Notes: a model not told the origin generated them from the sequence alone. DNA of 64,000 bases from Streptosporangium sandarakinum (GCF_013409935.1 NZ_JACCCO010000003.1:124001-188000), one strand, 5' to 3'; positions 53,004 through 62,733 are shown, numbered from the stretch's first letter. Made by a program: numbers and translations.

Positions 53004-54281
53004 ATGCCTCCCATCGATCAGATCACCGCCTTCACCTCGGACCAACCGGTCCTGACGGCCGTCATCTGCGTGCTCGCCCTGGCCGTCCTGGCCCTTCTCT
53101 GCTTCGCGCTCCGCGCCGCCTTTCGCGCGACCGGCCGTTTCCTCCGCACCCACGTGGCGCCCCGCCCCGCCGAGGACATCCTCACCATCGTCGCGGCCAG
53201 CATCGCCACCGGCGTGTCCGCCCAGGGCATGTGGCGCTTCTCCGGCGACGTCCTGGGCTTCGACGGGCCGCTGCGGCTGCTGCTGTTCGCGTTCATCGAA
53301 GTCGCCGTGGTCACCAGCGCCGTGCGCGCCCGCCGCAACATGAGGGAGAACTTCTCCGCGGGCATCGACGGCGTCGCCGTGTGGGCGCTCACCTGCCTGA
53401 CCGCCGTCCTGTCGAGCATGGACGCCCGCAGCCCCGCCGAGGCCGTCTTCCGGCTCTCCGCCCCGCTGGTGGCCGCCTGGCTGTGGGAGCGCGGCATGGC
53501 GATCGAACGGCACCGCATCACCGGCCGCTCCCGCATCAACTGGCGGATCACCCCCGAGCGCGTGCTCGTCCGGGTCGGGCTGGCCGAGGTCAGCGACCGC
53601 ACCGCCAGCGAGGTGGACGCCCACCGGAGGCTGACCCGGGTCGCCCTGGCGGCCAAGCGCGCCCGCGCGCTCCGCGCGGCCGGGGCGTCCGACCGCAAGA
53701 TGCGCGCCGCGCTCGCCAAGCTGGACCGCGCGATGGACCAGGCGGTGGAGCACACCGGCCTGGCGGCCGACCCGGCCCGCCAGGAGGCGCTGCTGTCCCA
53801 GATCGGCGCACTGTTCAACACCTCGGCGCTGATCGACCTGCGGCCGCCCGTCCCGTGGGCTCCCGAGCCGCAGGGGCCACCCGCCGCCCAGGGGGCGCTG
53901 CCCGCCTCCACGCCGGCCCCGGCGGCGCTGCTGGACGATGACGACGACGAGGACATCGAGACCGCCGACGGCGCGGCGCCGGATCCCGCCCCGGTCGTCG
54001 ACACGGCGCAGCGCGCGGCCCTGATCCGGGCGGCTCGGGAGTACTGGGACCGGCAGATCGACCGGAAGTTCGTCCCCCGCGCGGCCGACATCGCCCACGA
54101 GACGGGCATCTCGCCGGCCGCCGCCCGGGAGCTCCGCGCCCTGTGGAAGCTGGAGCCCCGCGCCCACGCCCTCATCGAGACCGCCTACCGGGAGCACGGG
54201 ATCATCGACACCGGGACGTTCCCCGCCATCGAGACGTCCGAGCGGATCCTCACGGTGAACGGCTCGTCCCCGTCCGCCTGA
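53004..54281 (+). CDS. DUF2637 membrane protein
   Basis: A 425-residue protein. Four hydrophobic segments occupy about residues 15-40, 60-78, 92-110 and 125-150 (the DUF2637 region). A long cytoplasmic part follows, with a charged coiled segment, an acidic Ala/Pro/Asp linker, and a C-terminal helix-turn-helix-like stretch (RAADIAHETGISPAAARELRALWKL). DUF2637 proteins are common on actinomycete plasmids, integrative elements and sporulation loci; the function is undefined. It lies just behind the near-parS site. Confidence 0.78.
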   Translation: MPPIDQITAFTSDQPVLTAVICVLALAVLALLCFALRAAFRATGRFLRTHVAPRPAEDILTIVAASIATGVSAQGMWRFSGDVLGFDGPLRLLLFAFIEVAVVTSAVRARRNMRENFSAGIDGVAVWALTCLTAVLSSMDARSPAEAVFRLSAPLVAAWLWERGMAIERHRITGRSRINWRITPERVLVRVGLAEVSDRTASEVDAHRRLTRVALAAKRARALRAAGASDRKMRAALAKLDRAMDQAVEHTGLAADPARQEALLSQIGALFNTSALIDLRPPVPWAPEPQGPPAAQGALPASTPAPAALLDDDDDEDIETADGAAPDPAPVVDTAQRAALIRAAREYWDRQIDRKFVPRAADIAHETGISPAAARELRALWKLEPRAHALIETAYREHGIIDTGTFPAIETSERILTVNGSSPSA

Positions 54282-54298
54282 ACCGCCGCCCGTCCGGG

Positions 54299-55165
54299 CT
54301 ACGGCTCGATCTCGGCGCTGCCGTTGACGCGGAGCTTGCGGCGGGCGCGCTCGTAGAAGCTGGAGCCGCCGAGCCGTACGACCCAGGCGGCGGCGCGCAC
54401 CGCGGTGACCGTGATCCGGTCGCCCGCCGTCAGGTGGGTGCCCACCGCGCCGTCCACCTCCAGGGCGAGCTGCCCGCTCGTCGGCAGCACCTCAAGGGTG
54501 AGCTTCTCGTCGGCGGAGAGCATCAGCGCACGGTTGAAGGCCGAGTGCGCGGCGGACGGCACGACCAGGAACCCCTCGACCATCGGGGAGACGATCGGCC
54601 CGCCCGCCGAGAAGCTGTAGGCGGTCGATCCGGTGGAGGTCGCCACGATCACGGCGTCGGCCGCGTAGCGGACGAACGGGTGGTCCTCCACGGACACCGC
54701 CACCGCGGCCAGCCCGCAGCCGGGGATGCGGACCATGGCGACGTCGTTGAACGCCGTCACCGTCTCCCCGTCGGGCAGGGTCGCCCGGATGGCCATGCGG
54801 GGCTCGGCCATGTAGTGGTAGTCCTCGATCGCCTGCAGCGCCGAGGTCAGCTCGTCGACGTCGATCTCGGCCAGGAACCCCAGCTTGCCGAGGTTCACGC
54901 CGAGGATCGGGGTGGGCCGTCCGGCGATGAGCCGCATGGTGCGCAGCATGGTGCCGTCGCCGCCCAGGCTGACCAGCAGGTCGCAGCGTTCCACCAGTTC
55001 CTGGGTGTTGACCGGTACGGCGCTGCAGTGGATCCGCCCGACCTCGTCGGTGAGGCCGAACACCGTGACACCCCGCGCGCTCGCCCATTTGACGATCGTG
55101 TCGATGGCCTCCTTGGAGTCGCGCCTCGGGTGCAGGACCAGCCCCACCGTTTCGACTACGCTCAT
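54299..55165 (-). CDS. nadK: NAD kinase
   Basis: A 288-residue cytoplasmic kinase that makes NADP from NAD. The GGDGT phosphate loop follows LLVSLGGDG, then the NDVAM motif and the STGSTAYSFSAGGPIV region are intact. The ATG at 55165 starts the conserved VVETVGLVLHPRR segment. It converges on the DUF2637 gene and is preceded by a hypothetical gene on the same strand. Confidence 0.96.
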   Translation of the reverse strand: MSVVETVGLVLHPRRDSKEAIDTIVKWASARGVTVFGLTDEVGRIHCSAVPVNTQELVERCDLLVSLGGDGTMLRTMRLIAGRPTPILGVNLGKLGFLAEIDVDELTSALQAIEDYHYMAEPRMAIRATLPDGETVTAFNDVAMVRIPGCGLAAVAVSVEDHPFVRYAADAVIVATSTGSTAYSFSAGGPIVSPMVEGFLVVPSAAHSAFNRALMLSADEKLTLEVLPTSGQLALEVDGAVGTHLTAGDRITVTAVRAAAWVVRLGGSSFYERARRKLRVNGSAEIEP

Positions 55166-55316
55166 GCGGCCCACTGTACGGCGCACGGCCCCGGGGCCCG
55201 GCGAGCGCCTTCCCCGGTTCGCGCGGCGGGTCCCCACCGGGCGGGCACGGCCCCGGACCGGGACGTCGCGCCAGGTCGGGGCCGGTGGTCCGGACGGCCG
55301 GCCGCCGGTACGGACC

Positions 55317-55775
55317 TCACTCGCCGGAGCGGGGATCCGGGGTGCGGCGCCGCTCCCGCAGCCGTGCCTCGTGGATGTGCCGGCGCCCGCCGGCGAGCCG
55401 TTCCCTGATCCGCCGCTCCAGGTCGGTGAAGAGGCGGTAGTAGGAGTCGTCGTAGCCCTCCACGATCTGAAAGGTCCAGTGGCCGGGCAGCACGTCGCGG
55501 CCGATCAGCTCCCTGGACACGGTGTCGGCAGGCTCGGCGTGCCCCGCCGCGCGCAGCAGCTTCACGGCCTCGTCGAGCTGGAAGTCGGCGTGGCCGGTGA
55601 GCTGGTGGAAGGAGTAGAGGTGCCCGCGGGCGCGCTCGGTCGTCTCCAGGGCCTCCGAGAGCTTTCCGAGCGCCTCCGCGGTCACATCGTCGATGTCCGG
55701 GGCGGTGCGGTCCTCGGAGGGCTCCGAGGGGGCCTGGCTCACGGCGGGGCCGGTGGGCCGTTCGTCGTGGGTCAC
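55317..55775 (-). CDS. Conserved actinobacterial hypothetical protein
   Basis: A 152-residue charged, mostly helical protein. The central part (LSEALETTERARGHLYSFHQLTGHADFQLDEAVKLL) and RDVLPGHWTFQIVEGYDDSYY are distinctive; the C-terminus is very Arg-rich. No signal or membrane segment. GTG at 55775 has GAGGAG upstream. Function unknown; it precedes nadK. Confidence 0.7.
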   Translation of the reverse strand: MTHDERPTGPAVSQAPSEPSEDRTAPDIDDVTAEALGKLSEALETTERARGHLYSFHQLTGHADFQLDEAVKLLRAAGHAEPADTVSRELIGRDVLPGHWTFQIVEGYDDSYYRLFTDLERRIRERLAGGRRHIHEARLRERRRTPDPRSGE

Positions 55776-56113
55776 CTGTTCTCCTCACGGTCGGTCGGGT
55801 GTCTTCCGGACGCGGCGGTGCCGTGCCGTACGGCGGGGCCGGTGGGCGGCGCGGGAGGACGCCGCGGCGGGGCGGTGGGAGCCGTCCCGCCCGGCGCGTC
55901 CGTGCCGCGGGGAGGGGCCCTACCCGCGGCACGGGGCCGGACACCCCGTTTCAGGAAGGTTCGCCGGTGCGGCGCCGGGAAAACCTCCCGGGCCGTGGTC
56001 GGGCACCTCCGGCGGGTTTTATGCGGGCGGTGCCGTTTTTTTCGGATTATTTCCATGATGATGATCCCAGCTGGGATGGAAGAGTCTTTTTCCCCGTGGT
56101 TTCGCGGGCCGCC

Positions 56114-56222
56114 GATCCGGGGTCGGCCCGGGATCGATCCGGGGTCGGCCCGGGATCGGCCCGGGGTCGGTCCGGGGTCGGCCCGGGGTCGGTCCGGGGT
56201 CGGTCCGGGGTCGGTTCGGGGA
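56114..56222. repeat. Tandem decamer repeat of CCGGGGTCGG type
   Basis: About ten successive 10-bp units vary between CCGGGGTCGG and CCCGGGATCG. The array sits about 160 bp upstream of the encapsulin promoter. Confidence 0.75.
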
Positions 56223-56379
56223 AGGGCGCGAGGCCGGTGGGAGGCCGGTGAGGCCGCCGGGCGGGACCCGGCCGCGCGCTCTCCGGATCTGGAAGGTGTC
56301 GGTATAAATCCCGCCTTATTCCTTATGGCCGGTTTGTGAAAATGGCGCCTTTTATAATTTGCCAAGCGATATCCGGAAC

Positions 56380-56409
56380 TTGACAGTTCATTTAGGGGGA
56401 ACCCAAAAT
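56380..56409 (+). promoter_or_regulatory. Promoter of the encapsulin operon
   Basis: A perfect TTGACA (56380-56385) is followed after 18 bp by CAAAAT (56404-56409). It is the best -35 box in the window and reads toward the encapsulin gene. Confidence 0.6.
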
Positions 56410-56561
56410 TGAGCCCGCCCCTGACGTCGATCGGTATGATCGACCGTTACGGGCGCTGGAAGTCTCGCTGATTCGACCGCCGGCGATCTGTCGATTCCGC
56501 ATTTTCCGATCCATGTTTCATCCCTCCCCTTCGATACGAGTGCGGATAGGTGGTGTGTGTT

Positions 56562-57947
56562 GTGACGGAGTCCGACGCGGGCCGGGGGCGGCTCAGCCTG
56601 AGCACGGCGGCGGCGCGCAATCTCGCGACGACGACCAAGACGGTCCCGCAGATGCAGGAGATCTCCTCGCGGTGGCTGCTGAAGATGCTTCCGTGGGTGC
56701 AGGTCTCGGGCGGCACGTACCGGGTCAACCGCCGGCTCACCTACACCGTGGGAGACGGGCGGGTCAGCTTCGTCACCACGGGATCGCAGATCAGCGTCGT
56801 CCCGGCGGAGCTGTGCGAGCTGCCGCTGCTGCGGGCCTTCGACGACTCGGCGACGCTGGAGGCGCTGGCCGCCCGGTTCGAGCAGCGCGAGTTCGCGCCC
56901 GGAGACACCCTGGTGCAGGCCGGGCAGCCGGCCGACCAGATCGTCATCATCGCCCACGGCAAGGTCAACAAGATCGGCACGGGCCCCTACGGCGACGAGG
57001 TCATCCTCGGGGTGCTGGCCGGCGGCGACCACTTCGGCGACGAGACGCTGACCGACCCGCACGACGAGTGGCAGTTCACCGCCAGGGCCGTCACCTCGGG
57101 CACCGTGATGATCCTGCCGCTGGCGGCCTTCCAGGAGGTGACCGAGCGCTCCGAGCCGCTGCAGGCGCACCTGCGTCTGCTGGCCGAGCCCGGGGGCCCG
57201 CGCAACAGGTACGGCGAGGCCGCCGTCGAGGTGGCCTCCGGGCACAGCGGGGAACCCGACCTGCCCGGCACGTTCGTCGACTACGAGCTCGCGCCCCGCG
57301 AGTACGAGCTCAGCGTGGCGCAGACCGTGCTGCGCGTGCACAGCAGGGTGGCGGACCTGTACAACGACCCGATGAACCAGGTGGAGGAGCAGCTCCGGCT
57401 GACGATCGAGGTGCTGCGCGAGCGCCAGGAGCACGAGCTGGTCAACAACCCCGAGTTCGGCCTCCTGCACAACGCCGACCTCAAGCAGCGGATCCACACC
57501 CGCGGCGGCCCGCCCACGCCGGACGACCTGGACGAGCTGATCAGCCGCCGCAGGAGCACCCACTTCATCCTCGCCCACCCCGCGGCCATCGCGGCCTTCG
57601 GCCGGGAGTGCAGCAGGCGGGGGCTTTACCCCCTGGGCATCGACCTCGGCGGGAACACGGTGCCCGCCTGGCGCGGCATTCCGATCTTCTCCTGCAACAA
57701 GATCCCCATCACGGACAACCGGACGACGTCGATCCTCGCCCTCAGGGTGGGGGAGGAGCACCAGGGGGTCGTCGGCCTGCACCAGACCGGCATCCCCGAC
57801 GAGTACCAGCCGAGCCTGTCGGTGCGCTTCATGGGTATAGACGAGAAGGCGATCATCTCCTACCTGGTCAGCGCCTACTACTCGGCCGCCGTCCTGGTCC
57901 CCGACGCGCTCGGCGTGCTGGAGGACGTCGAGCTCGGCCACTACTGA
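56562..57947 (+). CDS. Family 2B encapsulin shell protein with internal cyclic-nucleotide-binding-like domain
   Basis: A 461-residue HK97-fold shell protein. The N-terminal arm [20 protein letters not shown] and the [15 protein letters not shown] segment are diagnostic of family 2 encapsulins. A CNB-like domain is inserted at about residues 75-205 ([29 protein letters not shown]), making it type 2B. The C-terminal part supplies the A-domain ([21 protein letters not shown]). GTG at 56562 is preferred because AGGTGG lies 8 bp upstream; GTG at 56550 is possible. The prenyl-synthase gene 70 bp downstream is the expected cargo. Confidence 0.92.
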   Translation: MTESDAGRGRLSLSTAAARNLATTTKTVPQMQEISSRWLLKMLPWVQVSGGTYRVNRRLTYTVGDGRVSFVTTGSQISVVPAELCELPLLRAFDDSATLEALAARFEQREFAPGDTLVQAGQPADQIVIIAHGKVNKIGTGPYGDEVILGVLAGGDHFGDETLTDPHDEWQFTARAVTSGTVMILPLAAFQEVTERSEPLQAHLRLLAEPGGPRNRYGEAAVEVASGHSGEPDLPGTFVDYELAPREYELSVAQTVLRVHSRVADLYNDPMNQVEEQLRLTIEVLRERQEHELVNNPEFGLLHNADLKQRIHTRGGPPTPDDLDELISRRRSTHFILAHPAAIAAFGRECSRRGLYPLGIDLGGNTVPAWRGIPIFSCNKIPITDNRTTSILALRVGEEHQGVVGLHQTGIPDEYQPSLSVRFMGIDEKAIISYLVSAYYSAAVLVPDALGVLEDVELGHY

Positions 57948-58017
57948 CCGTCCCGCGGGGTGGCCGCGGGCAAGAGCGAGGTCCTCCGCGGGGGCGGGGG
58001 ACACACTGGAGGGAAAG

Positions 58018-59055
58018 ATGACCGCTGTCGAGCTGACGGCCGAGGGGCGATCGGCGACCGAGGTGCTGACCTGGAGCCGCCGGATGGTCGAGTCCGTCAT
58101 ACGACCGGCGGCCGACGGGCTGCCCCCGTCGATGCGGCACATCGCCGGCTACCACTTCGGCTGGTGGGACGAGCACGGCGGTCCCGTCGAGGCGGACGGC
58201 GGCAAGGCGATCCGGCCCGCGCTGGCTCTGCTGGCGGCCGAGGCGGTGGGGGGCGCCGCCGCGGCGGCGCTGCCCGCGGCTGCCGCCGTCGAGCTGGCGC
58301 ACAACTTCTCCCTCCTGCACGACGACGTGATGGACGGCGACCGGACCCGCCGCCACCGTCCCACGGCGTGGGCCGTCTTCGGGGTGAGCCCGGCGATCCT
58401 GGCCGGCGACGCCCTGCTGGCCCTGGCCTTCGACGTGCTCGTGGCGGGGGGGCCGGCGGCTCCGGAGGCGGCGCGGATCTTCGGCGCCGCGGTCCAGGAG
58501 CTGCTGGAGGGCCAGCACGCCGACGTCGCCTTCGAAAGGCGCGGCCACGTCGAGCCGGACGAGTGCCTGGACATGGTGGCGGGCAAGACCGGAGCGCTGC
58601 TGGCCGCCGCGTGCGCGCTCGGCGCGCTGTTCGGCGGCGCGGACCCCGAGCGCGTCGAGGGCCTGCGGGCCTTCGGCGCGGATCTGGGGTTGGCGTTCCA
58701 GTTCGTGGACGACCTGCTGGGCATCTGGGGGGACCCCGCGGTGACCGGCAAACCCGTCCACTCCGACCTGCGGAGCCGGAAGAAGTCGCTGCCGGTGGTG
58801 GCGGCGCTCGCCTCCGGCACCGCGGCGGGGCGGGAGCTGGCCGGCCTCTACACCAGGGAGGAACCCCTGACGGAGGCCGACCTGGCCCGCGCCGCGGACC
58901 TCGTCGAGGCCGCGGGCGCCCGCGCCTGGAGCCGGGAGCGGGCCGACGAGCTGCTGGGCCGGGCGCTGGGCCACCTGGAGGCGGCGGGCTCGGTGCGGCG
59001 GCCCGTCGCCGAGCTGGCCACGCTCGCCCGTCTGGCCACCCGGCGCGACCGCTGA
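58018..59055 (+). CDS. Polyprenyl diphosphate synthase, probable encapsulin cargo
   Basis: A 345-residue trans-isoprenyl diphosphate synthase that extends allylic diphosphates with IPP. The first Asp-rich motif is DDVMD (102-106). The second is DDLLG (231-235), with Gly in place of the last Asp but Asp239 after IWG. The basic start GGKAIRP and KTGALL are intact. GGAGGGAAAG precedes the ATG. Family 2B shells elsewhere package prenyl synthases or terpene cyclases, often through a disordered N-terminus; here only about 20 extra N-terminal residues exist, so the loading signal is unclear. Confidence 0.9.
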   Translation: MTAVELTAEGRSATEVLTWSRRMVESVIRPAADGLPPSMRHIAGYHFGWWDEHGGPVEADGGKAIRPALALLAAEAVGGAAAAALPAAAAVELAHNFSLLHDDVMDGDRTRRHRPTAWAVFGVSPAILAGDALLALAFDVLVAGGPAAPEAARIFGAAVQELLEGQHADVAFERRGHVEPDECLDMVAGKTGALLAAACALGALFGGADPERVEGLRAFGADLGLAFQFVDDLLGIWGDPAVTGKPVHSDLRSRKKSLPVVAALASGTAAGRELAGLYTREEPLTEADLARAADLVEAAGARAWSRERADELLGRALGHLEAAGSVRRPVAELATLARLATRRDR

Positions 59056-59077
59056 CCGGTGCGGGAAGGCGGGATCG

Positions 59078-59974
59078 CTAACGGAGAACGGCCTCGCGCA
59101 GGGTCTCGGCGAGGTCGAGCAGGTGGGCGGGGTCGCGCGCGGTGAGCTGGAGGTCGACGAAGATCTCGTGCACGCCGGTCTCGGCGATGGCCCGCAGCCG
59201 CCCGCCGATCTCCTCCACGGTCGCGCCGGCCGTACCGCTGACGACCGGGTTGGCCCGCACGATGACGCGCACCCCGTCCGGGTCGCGCCCGGCCCGCTCG
59301 GCGGCCCGCCGTATCGTGTCCCGCATGTCCGCGAGGAGCGGCACCGGCATGGCCGCCGCGAGCCAGCCGTCGGCGCGGCGGCCGACGCGCTCCAGAGCCG
59401 CGGGGGAGAAGCCCGCCAGCAGGATGGGCGGGTGAGGACGCTGGACGGGTTTCGGGCCGATGTGGCTCGGCGGGACGCTCCAGCCGGGTGCGGTGACGGC
59501 CACCGGGTCGTCGCGCCAGACCGCCTCCAGCGTGTCGATCGCGGCGTCGAGCCGTGCGGCGCGTCCCTTCCAGGGCACCCCGGTGGCGGCGTACTCGTCC
59601 CTCGACCAGCCGAGGCCCAGCCCCGCGTCGAGGCGGCCGCCGCTGAGCACGTCGAGCGTGGTGAGCGAGCGGGCCAGCAGCACCGGGGGATACCAGTTGG
59701 CGTTCAGCGTGCTGGTCCCCAGACGGATCCGGGAGGTGACGGCCGCGGCGGTGGTGAGGACCGCGAGCGGGTCCAGGAACGTGCGGTGCTCCGGCGGGAT
59801 GGTGCCGTCGCCGCCGGGGTAGCGGTCCCGGGGGGAGAGCGGGGTCAGCAGCCGGTCGCCCGCCCACAGCCCGCTGAAGCCCCGGGCCTCGGCCTCCCGG
59901 GCGACGGCGACCACCGCCCCGGGGCAGGCGAACCGGCCGTACTGCGGCACCGCCAGCCCGAAGCCGACCGTCAT
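59078..59974 (-). CDS. LLM-class F420-dependent oxidoreductase
   Basis: A 298-residue luciferase-like TIM-barrel protein. It has FGLAVPQYGRFACPGAVVAVA at the start, the RIRLGTSTL strand, LDVLSGGRLDAGLGLGW and the HPPILLAG segment; these mark the actinobacterial F420-using subgroup. The substrate is unknown. The ATG overlaps the stop codon of the upstream methyltransferase (TGATG), so the two are cotranscribed. Confidence 0.88.
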   Translation of the reverse strand: MTVGFGLAVPQYGRFACPGAVVAVAREAEARGFSGLWAGDRLLTPLSPRDRYPGGDGTIPPEHRTFLDPLAVLTTAAAVTSRIRLGTSTLNANWYPPVLLARSLTTLDVLSGGRLDAGLGLGWSRDEYAATGVPWKGRAARLDAAIDTLEAVWRDDPVAVTAPGWSVPPSHIGPKPVQRPHPPILLAGFSPAALERVGRRADGWLAAAMPVPLLADMRDTIRRAAERAGRDPDGVRVIVRANPVVSGTAGATVEEIGGRLRAIAETGVHEIFVDLQLTARDPAHLLDLAETLREAVLR

Positions 59975-60780
59975 CAGGGCTTTCTCCCCACTCCGCAGAG
60001 GATCAGCGACCGGGAGGGGTCCTCGTGGAGCCCCGGCTCCTCCGGCCGCCACTCCGGCAGCCAGACCACTCCGGGCTCCACCAGGTCGAACCCGTCGAAC
60101 AGTTCGGTGATCTCCTGGCGGTTCCGCAGGACGAGGGGGGAGTTGGCCCGCTTGTAGACGCTGGTGCCCTTGTCCACGGCCTCGACCCGGGAGTCGCTGG
60201 TGCCGTGGGACAGCACCAGGTGGCTGCCGGAGGGCAGGGCGTCGCGCAGGGTGGCCACGATGCGCCGGGGATCGTCGGCCTCGGTGATGAAGTGCATGAC
60301 CGCCACGAGTAGCACGGCCATCGGCCGGGAGAAGTCGAGATGGTCCTGGATCTCCGGAGACTTGAGGATCCCCTCGGGAGTCCGCAGGTCGCCGGGGGTG
60401 ACGATGACCTGGTGCCGGTCCTCCTGCAGCAGCGCCCTGGCGTGGGTGAGGACGATCGGGTCGTTGTCGATGTAGGCGACGCGGGAGTCGGAGGCGGTCT
60501 CCCGGGCCACCTCGTGGACGTTGCCCTGGGTGGGCAGGCCCGTGCCGATGTCCAGGAACTGCCGGATCCCCTGGCCGGCGAGGAACCTGACCGCCCGGCC
60601 GAGGAAGGCGCGGTTCTCCCGCGCGGCCGCGCGCACCTCGGGGGCGACCGCGAGGATCTCCTCGGCCGCGGTGCGGTCGGCGGCGAAGTTGTCCTTGCCG
60701 CCCAGGTAGTAGTCGTACAGGCGGGCGACGCTGGGAGTGTTGACGTCGATTCCGCGGCGTGTCCACTCTTCGTCTGCCAT
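59974..60780 (-). CDS. SAM-dependent methyltransferase, DUF574 (SCO-type) family
   Basis: A 268-residue Rossmann methyltransferase. The family N-terminus IDVNTPSVARLYDYYLGGKDNF is followed by the SAM loop FLDIGTGLPTQGNVHE, then YIDNDPIVLTHARALL. These proteins are numerous in actinomycetes and mostly uncharacterised. ATG at 60780 has GGAGG upstream. It is the first gene of a two-gene unit with the F420 oxidoreductase. Confidence 0.88.
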   Translation of the reverse strand: MADEEWTRRGIDVNTPSVARLYDYYLGGKDNFAADRTAAEEILAVAPEVRAAARENRAFLGRAVRFLAGQGIRQFLDIGTGLPTQGNVHEVARETASDSRVAYIDNDPIVLTHARALLQEDRHQVIVTPGDLRTPEGILKSPEIQDHLDFSRPMAVLLVAVMHFITEADDPRRIVATLRDALPSGSHLVLSHGTSDSRVEAVDKGTSVYKRANSPLVLRNRQEITELFDGFDLVEPGVVWLPEWRPEEPGLHEDPSRSLILCGVGRKP

Positions 60781-61010
60781 GCCCCGCCTCCACCCGAAAG
60801 CTCCGGAAGATCCCGTGTGAAGATCTTTAGGCAGAGCGTAATGCTCCATCTCCCGAAATCAGCGGAATTTACGAAATCTCCTATGGAGTGTTCCGAGGGG
60901 CGGAAGGCCCCGCGCGGCGGGCTCCGCCGGGCGCGGAAGGGGGCGCGGCGCCGCCGTACGGCCGGAAACCGCGGGGAGATCCGGACGGCGTGGCCGATAG
61001 CGTTGCCCTC

Positions 61011-62666
61011 ATGAGCGCCACCCTCGTCGCGAAGGACCTCGCCGCCGGCCACGGCGACCGCGCCCTGTTCTCCGGCCTCGACCTGGTCGTCGCCCCGGGC
61101 GACGTGGTCGGCCTGGTCGGGGTGAACGGGGCCGGCAAGTCCACCCTGATGCGGATCCTGGCCGGTCTGCTGCCGCCCGAGCACGGCACCGTACGGCTCA
61201 GCCCGCCCACCGCGTCCGTCGGCTACCTCCCCCAGGAGCGTGAGCGCCGGGCGGACGAGACGGTCGCCGAGTTCCTGGCCAGGCGGACCGGGGTGGCCGC
61301 CGCGCAGCGCGCCCTCGACACCGCGACCGAGGGCCTCGTCGAGGGACGGTCCGGCGCCGACGACGAGTACGCCGCCGCCCTGGACAGGTGGCTCGCCCTG
61401 GGCGGGGCCGACCTGGAGGACCGGGCCGGGGAGGTCGCCGCCGAGCTCGGCCTGGCGGTGGACCTCGGCCTGCCGATGGCGGCGCTGTCCGGCGGGCAGG
61501 CCGCCCGGGCGGGGATGGCGTCCCTGCTGCTCAGCCGTTACGACGTCTTCCTGCTGGACGAGCCCACCAACGACCTCGACCTCGACGGCCTGGAACGGCT
61601 CGAACGCTTCGTCGCCGGCCTGCGCGCCGGGACGGTCCTGGTCAGCCACGACCGCGAGTTCCTCGCCAGGACGGTCGACCGGGTCGTCGAGCTCGACCTC
61701 GTCCAGCGGCAGGTCCGGTCCTACGGCGGCGGCTACGACGGCTACCTCGCCGAGCGGGAGATCGCCCGGCAGCGCGCCCGCGACGCCTACGAGGAGTACG
61801 CCGGCACCCTCACTGCCCTGCGGCAGCGGGCCCTCACGCAGCGCGCCTGGATGGAGAAGGGCGTCAAGAACGCGCGGCGCAAGGCCTCCGACAACGACAA
61901 GGTCGGCCGGAACTTCCGCACGGAGGCGACCGAGAAGCAGGCCGCCAAGGCCCGGCAGACCGAGCGGATGATCGAGCGGCTGGAGGAGGTCGAGGAGCCC
62001 CGCAAGGAGTGGGAGCTGCGGATGGAGATCGCCGTGGCCCCCAGGTCCGGGGCGGTCGTCGCCACGTTGCGCGACGCGGTGGTCCGGCGCGGCGGGTTCA
62101 CCCTCGGGCCGGTGGACCTGCAGATCGGCTGGGCCGAGCGGGTGGCGATCACCGGCGCGAACGGCTCGGGCAAGAGCACCCTGCTCGGCGCGCTCCTCGG
62201 GCGGCTCCCCCTCCAGGAGGGCCACGCCTCGCTCGGCCCCGGCGTGGTCGTCGGGGAGGTGGACCAGGCCCGGGGGCTGTTCCTGGGCGGCGAGCCGCTG
62301 CTGGACGCCTTCGGCGCCGCCGTGCCGGAGATGACGCCCGCCGACGTGCGGACGCTGCTGGCCAAGTTCGGGCTGCGCGCGGCGCACGTGCTGCGCCCGG
62401 CGGCCACGCTGTCGCCGGGGGAGCGGACCCGGGCCGCCCTGGCGCTGCTCCAGGGCCGGGGCGTCAACCTCCTGGTCCTCGACGAGCCGACCAACCACCT
62501 CGACCTGCCCGCGATCGAGCAGCTGGAGTCGGCGCTCGCCGTCTACCCCGGCACCCTCCTGCTCGTCACCCACGACCGGCGGATGCTGGAGGCGGTCCAC
62601 ACCACCCGGCACATCCACGTCGAGGCGGGCCGGATCACGGAGCAGCCGGGCGCCTCCGCCTCCTGA
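61011..62666 (+). CDS. ABC-F family ATPase
   Basis: A 551-residue protein with two ABC domains and no membrane part. Walker A motifs are GVNGAGKS (37-44) and GANGSGKS in the second half; signatures LSGGQ and LSPGE and the LDEPTN Walker B regions are intact. A charged linker of about 70 residues (ARQTERMIERLEEVEEPRKEW) lies between them. ABC-F proteins act on ribosomes; some give resistance to ribosome-targeting drugs. No antibiotic-class assignment is possible here. Confidence 0.92.
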   Translation: MSATLVAKDLAAGHGDRALFSGLDLVVAPGDVVGLVGVNGAGKSTLMRILAGLLPPEHGTVRLSPPTASVGYLPQERERRADETVAEFLARRTGVAAAQRALDTATEGLVEGRSGADDEYAAALDRWLALGGADLEDRAGEVAAELGLAVDLGLPMAALSGGQAARAGMASLLLSRYDVFLLDEPTNDLDLDGLERLERFVAGLRAGTVLVSHDREFLARTVDRVVELDLVQRQVRSYGGGYDGYLAEREIARQRARDAYEEYAGTLTALRQRALTQRAWMEKGVKNARRKASDNDKVGRNFRTEATEKQAAKARQTERMIERLEEVEEPRKEWELRMEIAVAPRSGAVVATLRDAVVRRGGFTLGPVDLQIGWAERVAITGANGSGKSTLLGALLGRLPLQEGHASLGPGVVVGEVDQARGLFLGGEPLLDAFGAAVPEMTPADVRTLLAKFGLRAAHVLRPAATLSPGERTRAALALLQGRGVNLLVLDEPTNHLDLPAIEQLESALAVYPGTLLLVTHDRRMLEAVHTTRHIHVEAGRITEQPGASAS

Positions 62667-62695
62667 ACGCGCCCTCCGGGGACGCCGGAACGTCA

Positions 62696-62733
62696 CCGCC
62701 CGCCCGGAGTCCCTGAGGACGCCGGGCGGGCGG
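62696..62733. terminator. Shared terminator between the ABC-F gene and the secreted-protein gene
   Basis: Arms CCGCCCGCCCGG (62696-62707) and CCGGGCGGGCGG (62722-62733) pair perfectly around a 14-nt loop between two convergent genes, so it can serve both. Confidence 0.8.

Larger units (their letters stand above)
55776..56561. other. 786-bp intergenic region upstream of the encapsulin gene
   Basis: No credible gene. It contains a GC-rich segment (55776-55990), a decamer repeat (56114-56222), an AT-rich zone from 56300 with several promoter-like words, a strong promoter at 56380-56409, and a leader of about 150 nt before the encapsulin start. Confidence 0.6.

Noticed and set aside
56114..56222. 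Possible CRISPR array or origin iterons
   Set aside because: Contiguous 10-bp units without spacers and no replication gene nearby.
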